Below, one piece after another: positions 1 to 9,630 of a DNA stretch of 24,503 bases. Source of the DNA: Beroe ovata (taxonomy: Eukaryota > Ctenophora > Nuda > Beroida > Beroidae); assembly GCA_946803715.1 (NCBI GenBank), contig CAMPET010000262.1:75113-99615 (forward strand). The letters run 5' to 3'. The translations under genes were made by a program, and so were the position numbers. Each line of letters starts with the position of its first letter. The stretch's first letter is position 1. The notes under the pieces were generated by a model. The model saw only the letters and a list, made by a program, of their open reading frames with translations, did not search any database and was not told the origin of the DNA.

Positions 1-8
1 CACACACG

Positions 9-39
<31 letters not shown>
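1..39. repeat. CA microsatellite
   Basis: A nearly pure CA dinucleotide run at the left edge, interrupted once near position 9. Together with 40-143 it is the only sequence left of the duplicated block. Confidence 0.95.
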
Positions 40-41
<2 letters not shown>

Positions 42-1086
42 CCATACTATGTAGTCACTGATAAAACATTACTACCTACCAATTCAAGAACATAGCTATT
101 ATTGGAACTGATAATGGGACATCTTGTACATGTTTGCGAGTACTTTCTGTAATCTGTAATTGTTATGACATCATACCTAGTGATTTCACTGTGAGAAGCA
201 TGTGTAATTCTTATGATGCAATGCAATACTGTCAATATTACGTCATAACTGCCATTTAAACTTACTGTCAAGCAGGCATTACAGTTGATATTCAAGTTCT
301 CTGCCCCCTGAAGGACCTCAATAACTGGCTGACGCATTGACCAGTGCCCCACCCATCCATAACCCACCCCCTCACCCCACGTCATAGTCATTATAATGGG
401 GCTGTCACTTGTCATATAGCGTGGGAGAGAGTGATTGTGTGTGTCGTGTGATAGGTCACTGACTTTTCACAATTCGTTTCATTTTATCGCATGAAATGTC
501 CGTGATATTAGATACCTGTATATGATAGGGTTTTCGAGACACAGTGAAACATATGATACGGCTTCTACTGAGGTCTGTTGGCTGTTTAACACACATTATA
601 ACCACAACAGCGGACAGCCAAACGTGATGCCGCCCAAGCTACTCTAATCTACCCAGCCAAAGCTACTCTGTTTGAATTGCGCATAAGTTATACATAGCTA
701 TTTCGATACACCGGGATGGATTATAGGTAAACACTAGGCGTCCGCCTATGTTAACATATCCCCCTACTTTCGTACGAACACACGAAAATCTGAACATTTC
801 TTTCAAAGGATTCGAGGGTAGAACTAAACTGTCTTCAGCAGTTACTTTGCATCAGTTAAACTGATGTGGTTATGTACCAAAGTGGGATGGTTATGTATGA
901 AAGTGGGCAAGACGAAAGAATCATGACGTCAAAATCATATTCAGTGAAGTGATTGAATTTATCGACAGCGGAATTTATTTCACGAGTTGCACCCTATGAA
1001 AGCTTCCAAAAAGCACAGAAATCGGAAAAAGTGGACTGGTAAGTGGTAGGGCTAGCTCGACAGTTAACTGCACTGCCAGGGTTAGC

Positions 1087-1216
1087 ATGGCAGTGATGAT
1101 ATATGCCCAGTGATGAATGATGATATATGCCCAGTGATGATGATATATGCCCAGTGATGAATGATGATATATGTCCAGTGATGAATGATGATATATGCCC
1201 AGTGATGATATATGCA
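1087..1216. repeat. Short tandem repeat next to beta-TrCP exon, copy 1
   Basis: About six imperfect copies of a unit containing ATGATATATGCCCAGTGATGA, with period variants of ~15, 20 and 24 nt, directly downstream (minus sense) of the exon donor at 1223. The equivalent array beside copy 2 (2494-2592) has fewer units. Confidence 0.9.
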
Positions 1217-1222
1217 ACCCAC

Positions 1223-1341
1223 CTGATGCTTGCATCACTTGATCCGGTAATAATGATGTTCTCATCGTACTGCATGCACAGTACTGACCCGGTGTGACCC
1301 ATCAGGGTCATCGTGTTCTTCAGGGAGTTCAAATCCCATAC
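1223..1341 (-). CDS. BTRC/FBXW11: Beta-TrCP WD exon 6, copy 1 (duplicate)
   Basis: Same length, same splice sites and the identical 39-residue product as the exon at 2602-2720, with four synonymous base changes. It lies inside a ~1.38 kb direct duplication whose junction is the n at 1523. It is either the other haplotype of the same exon placed in tandem by the assembler, or a true duplicate that could only be used in place of its twin. I favour the first. Confidence 0.85.
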
Positions 1342-1803
1342 CTGGGATTGAGAGGGGATGATGGTAGAACATTATGAATAGGGGTTGGACTAAGGGAGGT
1401 TTCAGGGTTCCTACAAGCATACAAGGGAGGGGGTGTTATCATGAGAGGCTATTGAACAGTGTTATATGGACCAATTGAGTATTATATATGGAGAACTTAT
1501 AGTAGTGCAGTGGTGTAAGATGNTTTCTGTAATCTGTAATTGTTATGACATCATACCTAGTGATTTCACTGTGAGAAGCATGTGTAATATATAATTCTTA
1601 TGATGCAATGCAATACTGTCAATATTACGTCATAACTGACATTTAACCTTACTGTCAAGCAGGCATTACAGTTGATATTCAAGTTCCCTGCCCCCTGAAG
1701 GACCTCAATTACTGGCTGACGCGTTGTCCAGTGCCCCACCCATCCATAACCCACCCTTCTCACCCCACGTCATAGTTATTATAATGGGGCTGTCACTTGT
1801 CAT

Positions 1804-1808
1804 ATAGT

Positions 1809-1863
<55 letters not shown>
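1804..1863. repeat. GA microsatellite
   Basis: An uninterrupted GA run of roughly 55-60 nt. At the homologous place in the left copy (around 425) there is only GGGAGAGAG, so this is the main length difference between the two duplicates. Confidence 0.95.
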
Positions 1864-1866
<3 letters not shown>

Positions 1867-2493
1867 TTGTGTGTGTCGTGTAATAGTTCACTGACTTTTC
1901 ACAATTCGTTTCATTTTATCGCATGAAATGTCCGTGATATTAGATGCCTGTATATGATAGGGTTTTCGAGACACATTGAAACATATGATAAGGCTTCTAC
2001 TGAGGTCTGTTGGCTGTTTAACACACATTATAACCACAACAGCCATACGCGATGCAGCGCAAGCTACTCTAATCTACCCAGCCAAAGCTACTCTGTTTGA
2101 ATTGCGCATCAGTTATACATAGCTATTTCGATACACCCGGATGGATTATAGGTAAACACTAGGCGTCCGTCCGCCTATGTTAACATATCCCCCTACTTTC
2201 GTACGAACACACGAAAATCTGAACATTTCTCTAAAAGAATTCGTGGGTAGAACTAAACTGTCTTCAGCAGCTACTTTGCATCAGTTAAACTGATGTGGTT
2301 ATGTATCAAAATGGGCAAGACCAGAGAATCGTGACGTCAAATCATATTAAGTTAAGTGATTGATTGAATTTATTGACAGCGGAATTTATTTCACGAGTTG
2401 TACCCTAAGAAAGCTTCCTCGAAGCACAGAAATCGAAAAAGGTGGACTGGTAGGGCTAGCTAGACAGTTAACTGCACTGGTAGGGTTAGCATG

Positions 2494-2592
2494 GCAGTGA
2501 TGATATATGCCAAGTGATGAATGATGAAATATGCCCAGTGATGATGATATATGCCCAGTGATGAAAGATGATATATGCCCAGTGATGATATA
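2494..2592. repeat. Short tandem repeat next to beta-TrCP exon, copy 2
   Basis: About four units related to TATATGCCCAGTGATGA, the counterpart of the array at 1087-1216 but shorter, with private changes (CAAGTG, GAAATATG). Such length differences are typical of alleles. Confidence 0.9.
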
Positions 2593-2601
2593 TGCCCCCA
2601 C

Positions 2602-2720
2602 CTGATGCTTGCATCGCTTGATCCGGTAATAATGATGTTCTCATCGTACTGCATGCACAGGACTGACCCCGTGTGACCCATCAGTGTCATCGTGTTCTTC
2701 AGGGAGTTCAAATCCCATAC
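2602..2720 (-). CDS. BTRC/FBXW11: Beta-TrCP WD exon 6, copy 2
   Basis: A 119-nt exon; acceptor CTCAG before 2720, donor ATCAG|GTGGGG after 2602. It joins exon 5 in phase 0 to read [13 protein letters not shown], continuing with [20 protein letters not shown]. It leaves in phase 2. Four differences from the copy at 1223-1341 are all synonymous. Because 119 is not a multiple of three, using both copies in one mRNA would break the frame. Confidence 0.88.
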
Positions 2721-5620
2721 CTGAGATTGAGAGGGGATGAACATAATGACTAGGGGTGAATGAGAGGGGATGATAGTAGAACATATTGAATAGGGGTTGG
2801 ACTAACAGTGTTATATGGACCAATTGAGTATTATATATGGAGAACTTATAGTAGTGCAGTGGTGTAAGATGTGATGTAGGATGAAGCTATTATACATCAG
2901 TGGTTCAATAAGGCGAACCTATCTGGAAAACATCTGGAATGATGGAAAGTGGAGTCAATGATGGGAATAAATAAAAGTGAAGTCATGAACGTGTCTCTGT
3001 TTCCATGGCTACACACAGTACGTACCTTGATAGTGTTGTCTCTGTTTCCATGGCTACACACAGTACCTACCTTGATAGTGTTGTCTCTGTTTCCATGGCT
3101 ACACACAGTACGTACCTTGATGGTGTTGTCTCTGAGTCCACTAACGATCTTCTCATCATCATATTGCAGACAGTACACTCCCTTACTATCGTGGCTCGCA
3201 CAGTCGATCTTCCGTAGGTTGAGTTTACCCTCCCTCCACATCTCATTGGACATCTGAAACAAACACGGTGTGTCGATTGTTGAGAGGGTATCGGCAGTAG
3301 GTTTGATGTTACATAAGTGATGTGCCGTTTCAGCAGATTACATAGTTGAGAATCGGGCACGTTTCTCTTTAGTTCCGTTTTCGATTCCAAGTCAATGGCA
3401 CAGTTCTCTTCCCTATTCATCTAAACAGTTCTCTTCAGGCAATCCTTTACTACAGACCCGCTATTCCCTTTTTACTTGTTCTTTTCTCACAAAATTTCCA
3501 GTGAGTTATGAAAACTAAAGATATATTCCCAAACTCTGATGTATGACGCGAGGCAATGTACATGGCTCCGTTGCCATAGAAACGGCGTAGGCGCCCCCTA
3601 AACATCAAAATTCTCCAAAAAATTTTCTGGTGTATTTTTGCATCCGTCCGGATACACGAAAGAGTTTCCAACTTGAAGAAAAAATGTAAATCCGGGATAG
3701 TGAACAGCACTGTGTATACTGAACATGGCATAATTTAGTATTTACACTTCATACTCTGAACAACAGTATAACTTTCCCAGACACGTCACGTTTTGCTCGT
3801 TTCTTTGGTTTTCATACGTATGTATCATTTAACCTCTCCCGCTCATTTAATTTACAATAGCTCGGGGAACAATAAACTCTTATTCCGGAATGGGGTGTCA
3901 TGAATAAGGTATTGAGATGACACTATATCATCTCACTACATTTGGACACCACCTCTAATCACTGCTCCGTGAGTGCAATTACACTCAATACAATGTATCA
4001 GAAGCGCGGTGGACATAGAAACAAAGCTCGGAGAATTATGCCATCTTGGAGATTATAATGTACATGTCCAGAATGAGCCCAGAGAACTGAACTCATTGAA
4101 TGAACCCATATAACATTCACACGTTATTATAGACCCGAATTCAAGACTTTGTTTTAGACCGCTACCTGCTCGTCACGCTTATAATATTACATGACGTACA
4201 CCGTCATGAAATACAAGATACTGAAGCTTGAAACAAGAAACTGATTTTATATTAGACGTTTTTGTCAGAATAATCAAATCTTACACCATATTACTTCCGT
4301 CAGTGAAGATTCATAATGAGGTCTAATTATGATGTTCCAATGAGGGGGAAGCCTTGGTCATGGTAAGAGGATTTTGAATGTTATTATGTGTATTTTGGTA
4401 CTAAAATGTCAGAATAAAAAGATACAAAGATAAGGTAATACTTGTAATAATGGTGTGTTACTCCCACATTCTAACTTAACACATTTTAAATAGACTTATC
4501 ATATTACTGATAATGTTATTATTGTATTACCAACTCAACATCTATGAATGGTAAATACAGTATTGGATTATGGCAGATAAATATAGATTATATATGTACC
4601 TTATGGGCGTTTTTCACTATTTACTATGTGAATGTGACCCTGCCTCATTCAATAAACTCACTGACAGATAAAAATAAACTCTATGACAGACTAGAGATCG
4701 GTATGGGTATCATCACTAATTTTGTTTGTGAAAACTCCCTATGAAAACAGTGTATACGTTTATGTGTGTTTATTGATCACATCTTATAAACGTGTCCAAT
4801 GGAATTACACGTTCAACATCACATGTTGCCGGAGAGATAGGTATTATCTGATTTCAGGAGTGAAAAACCTTTTCCCACGCAGCAACCGTTGTTAAGTGAT
4901 ACGAAATGTTGTCGGATGTGAAATCTATAATACTTTATCATAATCTTAGAAAACGGGATCATTCTCCGGTTTACTTACTCAGATATTCACCCTCTGACGT
5001 AGGACAATTCTTACCTTGAGATCTTGGACAATTTTCGGGAAGAGCTCCTTGTAGTAGTCGGCTCCAAACTCCGCTGGTCTGTGCAGATGATGAATCCTAT
5101 GGAGTTATAATTTACGTCATCACGAAATACATTCTACATGACGTCACTAAGAGGTGGATCTCTCAGTGCTGTTTACATACGGATTTCACATATGCGTGCG
5201 TGTGTTTTATATGTGTAAGCGTGAGTTGAAATACAAAGAGAGCTGAGGTATCGTTGATGAGGTAAGACTCGAAGTTTTCTTGAACAATCCGGAGCAATAA
5301 GAATTAAGATGCAGTTTTAAATGTACTAAACAGTGTAAATGTATTATTTTAGTTTAAACATTTCGGTACAAAGATGGTTGTACGCCATCCTTATTAAACA
5401 TGTTTACTTAACATTTTATCTCTCTGCCACCGCTGACAACAACACTACTTCCCATAACATGAGAGGTTAAAAACCACCACGCCCGTCAGAAGAATCAGTA
5501 TGGGTAGTAAAATGGGAACCATACAATAGATAACAGAGATAACCACTGCACGTGCGAGTCACATGTTACTTCATTATCACGTGCTCATGGGCGGAGTCTG
5601 GTCGAGAACCACACATAGTG

Positions 5621-5665
<45 letters not shown>

Positions 5666-6957
5666 TGCGCTTCACTTTACTCCCTGTTGAAACAATTACA
5701 CAATTACATGACGTAGCAACGTGAGCTGTGTATGGTTACTGGCAATTATAATAAGCAGGGTTTTGCAATGGAGTGACAGTTTTTAGTTGAACAGTACACC
5801 GGACTTGCTGAACAAAAGGAGTGAGTCACTGTTTGTGGATGATGGAAAATGTTATCAGATGACGAGGTTGTGTGCTATTTCAATTCGTCTGAGCATCGAA
5901 CAACCACTGTACATAAATGCAGGAAGATATGCATGTTTAGATAGGGTAAGCATCTAGAAGAGTAATAGCTGTATACCTACACTTTGTTGCAGTATTTCCC
6001 GAATCAAAAAGTAAAGATATCTCATCTAAATGAGGGAAACTAAATGCTGCACACAACTTCGGGTGGAATTTCAAACTAAATGGATGGAAACTTACCATCC
6101 ACGCCTCTTTCCTAGACGCTGCCAGATGTCCAGTGTGTTGAATTTTCTGATAAGGAGCTTTCTCCAGAGGTGCCCTGTTCAGAAGTGATGAATCTATTTG
6201 TGAGAATATGGAAAGCTTCGGTGTCTACTGTCTACTCAGTGATCAATATTACCTATTGTACTTGCAAGAGTTCAATTACAAAGACTAACGGTGCAGTCGA
6301 ACCATGATTCAGTGTGACATACTCATAGACCTAAGCTAGATACAATATCATAACCAGGTAAACCTTCTAATAAATAGATACAATCGAGTACCAACATAGC
6401 AACAACAAGACTTAAGAAGTAATAACAAATGTAAATTACCATTGCTGATGATCTCCCTCCACCGTTTTGACACACTCTCTGCACTACAGAGTGACTTCTC
6501 ATCCAAATACGACAAGATTTGCTCTGAAACATATTCTGGCAGGGTACTGATAAAATCTCTCATCAAGTATGGTCGAAGAGCTGCATCAATCTGCCAATGC
6601 TGTTCATGGCACATTTCTCCTAGCAGCCCTTTAACGAAACTGGTCTGTTTATCTGACTCCCATCCTCTGAAGGTATCCACCATTTCTGGCTGAAATTTGA
6701 TTTACTTTTGATGATTGATCATAGTCATTGAGTCAAAGTCAATTGAACCAAACCTTATTGAACCAAGCTTATTTGTTTAAGTTGATATGAGATTCAAATC
6801 AATTCAAAATAATTTCATACCAAGAATTGTATAGCAAATTAACAGTCTTATAAATAGAAATACAACATACCACATCTGGATTCGATTTCCGTTTCTTTGC
6901 AGACTCATCACTAGAAGAACTCTGAGCACATGTTGTTCCTGATCTTGTAACAACCAT
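2602..6957 (-). CDS. BTRC/FBXW11: Beta-TrCP (F-box/WD40 E3 ligase substrate receptor), N-terminal half, partial
   Basis: Substrate receptor of the SCF ubiquitin ligase; the family binds SKP1 through the F-box and phosphodegrons (beta-catenin, IkB type) through a seven-bladed WD40 propeller. Exons on the minus strand: 6957-6871, 6689-6440, 6174-6096, 5096-5015, 3253-3116 and 2720-2602. All junctions have GT/AG and the phases agree (0, 1, 2, 0, 0), giving about 252 aa. Residues 1-29 hold a serine run and a basic KKRK. Residues ~47-76 match the dimerisation region ([17 protein letters not shown]). Residues ~77-117 are the F-box ([21 protein letters not shown]). The linker ([18 protein letters not shown]) follows, then WD repeats ([41 protein letters not shown]). 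The start ATG at 6957 has an in-frame stop four codons upstream; a 5' UTR exon is possible. The remaining WD repeats lie left of the window. Identification is by recalled family sequence. The sixth exon also occurs at 1341-1223. Confidence 0.93.
2992..3135 (-). repeat. 45-bp triplicate spanning the 3' end of beta-TrCP exon 5 and its splice donor
   Basis: Three head-to-tail units of 45 nt (the TTCCATGGCT core starts at 3001, 3046 and 3091). On the minus strand each unit carries the exon end encoding RDNTIK and a GT donor: GTACGT, GTAGGT and GTACGT in transcription order. The reading frame is open through all three, each unit adding 15 residues (RDNTIKV then VCSHGN). The exon-proximal donor is expected to be the functional one, because joining there restores the canonical WD sequence. 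Confidence 0.93.
3116..3253 (-). CDS. BTRC/FBXW11: Beta-TrCP exon 5: first WD repeat
   Basis: A 138-nt phase 0-0 exon encoding 46 residues, with motif [20 protein letters not shown], nearly the family sequence. The acceptor is TTTCAG; the annotated donor is AAG|GTACGT at 3115. The last ~20 nt of the exon and the donor are repeated twice more downstream at a 45-nt period, so two further in-frame donors lie 45 and 90 nt away (see repeat 2992-3135). Confidence 0.93.
3254..5014 (-). other. Beta-TrCP intron, 1.76 kb
   Basis: A1.76 kb AT-rich intron between exons 4 and 5. I see no conserved coding segment, RNA gene or clear mobile element in it. A 66-codon open frame on the plus strand at 4544-4744 has no recognisable content. 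An X-box-like sequence, GTTGCCATAGAAAC, lies near 3570. Confidence 0.75.
5621..5662. repeat. GT microsatellite in a beta-TrCP intron
   Basis: An uninterrupted GT run of about 40 nt in the 1.0 kb intron between exons 3 and 4 (5097-6095). Nothing else in that intron looks coding. Two CACGTG E-boxes lie just upstream, between ~5540 and 5585. Confidence 0.95.
6440..6689 (-). CDS. BTRC/FBXW11: Beta-TrCP exon 2: dimerisation region and F-box
   Basis: This 250-nt exon encodes residues 30-112. The acceptor is TTTCAG before 6689 and the donor is ATG|GTAATT after 6440. It enters in phase 0 and leaves in phase 1; the split glycine codon is completed by the next exon (6174-6096) to read [11 protein letters not shown]. 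It carries the SKP1-binding F-box, and upstream of it the region that dimerises vertebrate beta-TrCP. Confidence 0.93.
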
Positions 6958-7430
6958 GTCCTGTTTTCAGTAGAGGCACATTGCTGAATAAAACAAAAAA
7001 TAAGGTTCCAAAGCAATTCAGCAGAGCCCTTCTCAGAAAAAATTGTTGTGCTATTTTCACTACAGAACACAATAACATTTGGGTTAGTAAATGAGTCGTG
7101 ATCACTTCAGATGCTGGAACAGGTGCATATTTAAATAGAAAAGGGCCCAAGGGATTTTCCAGGGATTGCCAGACCAATAGGACCATCATCAACTTTTTAA
7201 GCTGAGACTGGCCTTCAGAAAAATGCAATATAATATCAGAGAAATTAATGCTGCCAAAATGATGAACAGACTACATATGTTACCAGTCAAGTATTAACAG
7301 GCTGCTTGAAACTATTATAAATTGGTACAGACTGAATTCTCTGTTTGAATGTCACAAAATAAAGTGTTATAGAGTTGCACATGCAGATTATGTACTGGAT
7401 CACACCCTGCCATGTATAGCGCCATTACTG

Positions 7431-7547
7431 TTGTCGATCGATGATAGACCCTGTCGAGAATTTCGTTTTGCGCGCGCGCGGCGCAAACTTATTCTCAGAC
7501 GCAAGCCGCTTCGCGGCTTGCATCAGCGGTCTAGCATCGCCAGACAA
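7431..7547 (+). mobile_element. MITE copy 1 (117 bp, 8-bp target-site duplication)
   Basis: A non-coding element with imperfect ~20-bp terminal inverted repeats. The left end is TTGTCGATCGATGATAGACC; the right end, read inverted, is TTGTCTGGCGATGCTAGACC (about 16 of 20 identical). It is flanked on both sides by the direct repeat CATTACTG (7423-7430 and 7548-7555). An 8-bp duplication is typical of hAT-type transposition. The interior is CG-rich, with a (CG)n run near 7470 and the small palindrome AAGCCGCTTCGCGGCTT. Confidence 0.88.
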
Positions 7548-7655
7548 CATTACTGCAATTTGAGAACCCTTCAAATAGCTAAAACTGCAATAGTGAACTG
7601 ATTGCTCATTTCTGAAGATTGTGCTTTGATAACACTTTAGTTTTTGTTGATGGAA

Positions 7656-7763
7656 TTGTCGATCGATGATAGACCCTGTCGAGAATTTCGTCGCGCGCGC
7701 GCGCAACTTATTCTCGCGGCTTGCATCAGCGGCTTGCATCAGCGGTCTAGCATCGCCAGACAA
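7656..7763 (+). mobile_element. MITE copy 2 (108 bp, 9-bp flanking duplication)
   Basis: Same family and orientation as the copy at 7431. The ends are TTGTCGATCG and CCAGACAA. Both flanks carry TTGATGGAA (7647-7655 and 7764-7772), one base longer than copy 1's duplication, perhaps by chance. The interior differs by a shortened CG tract and a doubled GGCTTGCATCAGC motif. Confidence 0.88.
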
Positions 7764-8190
7764 TTGATGGAATTAATGTTTGTAGGTTCTGATTCGAATA
7801 ATGGTCAAATTTCTACAGGGTTGTTATAACCCACCTTATTTTATTATTATTATTATTGTTATTGTTGTTGTTGCTTCTGTTCTGCACCTCTCATGTGCAC
7901 ACGTTGCGCGCCCCTGTTCTACTCAGTGAACTGAAAAGTCGTAGAAAGGAGACGCCACCACGCCAACCACGGAGACGCGCAGCGCGCGCGGAGTATTTGG
8001 GTCACGCAGCGCGGGAACAACCTCTCATTTTCTCGACGCTATCAAGTTCGGTACAAACTTCGCGCGCACCGACGGTAGGGTAAAATCCTACAACGACAGG
8101 ATCTATTATACTTATAGATTTTTAACAAATTTGAAATTTGTTGTCAGGGATAAAATCCCGCCAGCAAAGGTAGGGTGAAATTCTACAAAT

Positions 8191-8279
8191 CCTGTCGAGA
8201 ATTCCGTTTCGCGCGCGCTGCGCAAACTTATTCGCGGCTTGCATCAACGGTCTAGTATCGCTAGCTCCAATCCAGACAA
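8191..8279 (+). mobile_element. MITE copy 3, 5'-truncated
   Basis: Starts inside the element at CCTGTCGAGAATTCCG and runs to the right end CCAGACAA. The left terminal repeat is missing, and there is a small insertion (GCTCCAATC) before the right end. No flanking duplication can be recognised. Confidence 0.8.
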
Positions 8280-8292
8280 CGCACTAATTTTC

Positions 8293-8389
8293 TTGTCTGG
8301 CCACGCTAGACCGCTGATGAGAATAAGTTTGCGCCGCGCGCGCGCAAAACGAAATTCTCGACAGGGTCTATCATCGATCGACCAGACAA
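8293..8389 (-). mobile_element. MITE copy 4, inverted
   Basis: The same element in the opposite orientation, from TTGTCTGGCCACGC to GATCGACCAGACAA, only 13 bp from copy 3. Copies 3 and 4 form a large inverted repeat that could fold into a cruciform. No flanking duplication is visible. Confidence 0.82.
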
Positions 8390-8508
8390 TGCAACTGCAT
8401 GAATTTGCAGACTCTAGACACAAGTGCAAACTGGTGCTGATTCACTGGACGCCCATGTCAGTCACCTACACATAAAGTTGTAATTTTTGCACGATATTTC
8501 TCTGTGGG

Positions 8509-8539
8509 ACAATATCTAATTGAAATAATTAGATATTGT
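8509..8539. repeat. Perfect 13-bp inverted repeat with 5-nt loop
   Basis: Arms ACAATATCTAATT and AATTAGATATTGT around the loop GAAAT. There is no T-run and no nearby gene end to make it a terminator, and eukaryotic genes would not need one. Function unknown. Confidence 0.9.
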
Positions 8540-8979
8540 GAAACTGTATTGTATGAGTTAAATTTTAGATGGTTAATTAAATCAATAGGATCGTGAACTA
8601 GACCAAAATTTGTTTGAAAAATGTTGCTTATTCGAGACCAATAAAGTAATATGATGTAAGAAGAGGCACACGGCATTTGTTGATGAAGGAAGGAGTCCTG
8701 GTGTTTGTTCCTCACCATGGGACACATAGCAACTAGCAGTCATTAAAGAATTAATTGATCTTGATCTAGACTCTTGTGACAATTCATGAACTGGAAAATT
8801 GATATTGAGTATATAATCATGCTTGCAGTATGATACGCCTACGCCTCTACAATCAAACTATAAATTGCACTCATGATGAGTAGCTGATTTATTACTTGTT
8901 GCATATGATTTGTTTTACTTCAAATAGCATTTTGTTATTATTATTATCATAAGATGTTTTACAGGCAAAATAGCATGAG

Positions 8980-9399
8980 ATGTCCTTGATAAAGTTTAGC
9001 TCGAAGTGCTCTGCGACCATTCCTGGTCAATATCAGCAGTTCAGAACCATGAAACATGTTGTGAAAGCAGTACTACTCTGTGAAAAATGTTACTTTGATG
9101 TGGACAACAAAGCAGATGTTAAATATGTTTTTTGCTCAAAAAATCCATCTCACAAACAGAGACAACGCAATAATAATGAATATAGACTTAGGCAGAACTA
9201 TTACTACTATGGTTTGAGAGATCTCCAAGCCCCTGAGAAATATATAAACTCCAGAGTACAAGATTTAGGTTATCATAATAGGTCAGCAAAGTATATAACA
9301 ACTTTGAAAAATGACTATAAGTTTGATGGTCTAAAGGATATCAGCAGGAAGGCCTCTGAAATTTCAAGGGTCCAGTCATCATCACAGAAGTTAAAATGA
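8980..9399 (+). CDS. MRPL36: Mitochondrial large-subunit ribosomal protein bL36m with C-terminal extension
   Basis: Zinc-ribbon protein of the mitochondrial large ribosomal subunit, encoded in the nucleus and imported. The 139-aa product begins MSLIKFSSKCSATIPG, with Lys and Arg and no acidic residue up to Arg22, as expected for a matrix presequence. Residues ~24-62 are the bL36 domain, starting MKHVVKAVLLCEKC and ending NPSHKQRQ. The four ligands are Cys34, Cys37, Cys52 and His58; the C37-C52 spacing is two longer than in the bacterial protein. Most family members stop soon after HKQRQ, but here about 77 more residues follow, rich in Asn, Tyr and basic residues (YYYYGLRDL), which I do not recognise. 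Single coding exon. ATG at 8980 is the first in frame that yields a presequence; an out-of-frame ATG at 8975 opens a 4-codon frame that overlaps it. Confidence 0.88.
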   Translation: MSLIKFSSKCSATIPGQYQQFRTMKHVVKAVLLCEKCYFDVDNKADVKYVFCSKNPSHKQRQRNNNEYRLRQNYYYYGLRDLQAPEKYINSRVQDLGYHNRSAKYITTLKNDYKFDGLKDISRKASEISRVQSSSQKLK

Positions 9400-9630
9400 A
9401 CATTTTTAGGATAGTTATAATACTTTATTACAAATTAATGATGGCTTAGGTAAATAATTGATTCTTGGTTATGTTGCACTTGCTAATTGTTTCACTAACT
9501 TTGTATTATACAATTGTCCTATATAAACCTGAATCACTTTTTCTATCACTTCCCATTCTTTTTGAGAGTGATATGGTTGGGATTAAATCAATGCTTTATC
9601 AATACAGAATAGGAGCAAAGTAGTGACTTG

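Larger units (their letters stand above)
144..2871. repeat. Direct duplication of ~1.38 kb, copies 144-1522 and 1524-2871
   Basis: The copies begin TTTCTGTAATCTGTAATTG at 144 and 1524 and end GTGGTGTAAGATG at 1522 and ~2871; they align throughout, with point changes and indels. The left copy ends exactly where the n at 1523 stands, and the right copy starts on the next base. Indels include a long GA microsatellite only in the right copy, different numbers of a TATATGCCCAGTGATGA-type unit, and ~60 bp near 1395-1455 found only on the left. Each copy holds one beta-TrCP exon. Confidence 0.95.
6958..8979. other. Divergent intergenic region between beta-TrCP and MRPL36
   Basis: This 2.0 kb stretch separates two head-to-head genes, so it should hold both promoters, though I see no convincing core promoter motif. 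It carries four MITE copies (7431-8389), a GC-rich segment at ~7905-8070 full of CGCGCG, and a perfect 13-bp hairpin at 8509-8539. Arginine-rich open frames here come from the CG-rich repeats and I do not regard them as genes. A possible acceptor (TTTTACAG, ending at 8964) just before the MRPL36 ATG suggests a 5' UTR exon farther upstream. Confidence 0.75.

Noticed and set aside
47-415. 122-codon minus-strand open frame, partly repeated at 1566-1763
   Set aside because: It lies in the duplicated intronic sequence; the two copies differ by indels that break the frame, and the product resembles nothing I know. I also looked for the next beta-TrCP WD repeats here and found none.
3450-4744. Small open frames (93 and 66 codons) in the large beta-TrCP intron
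   Set aside because: AT-rich, no recognisable domain, no sign of selection visible by eye.
7856-8475. Arginine-rich open frames in the beta-TrCP/MRPL36 intergenic region
   Set aside because: They come from the CG-rich MITE cores and GC-rich flank; reading direction and frame change between copies.
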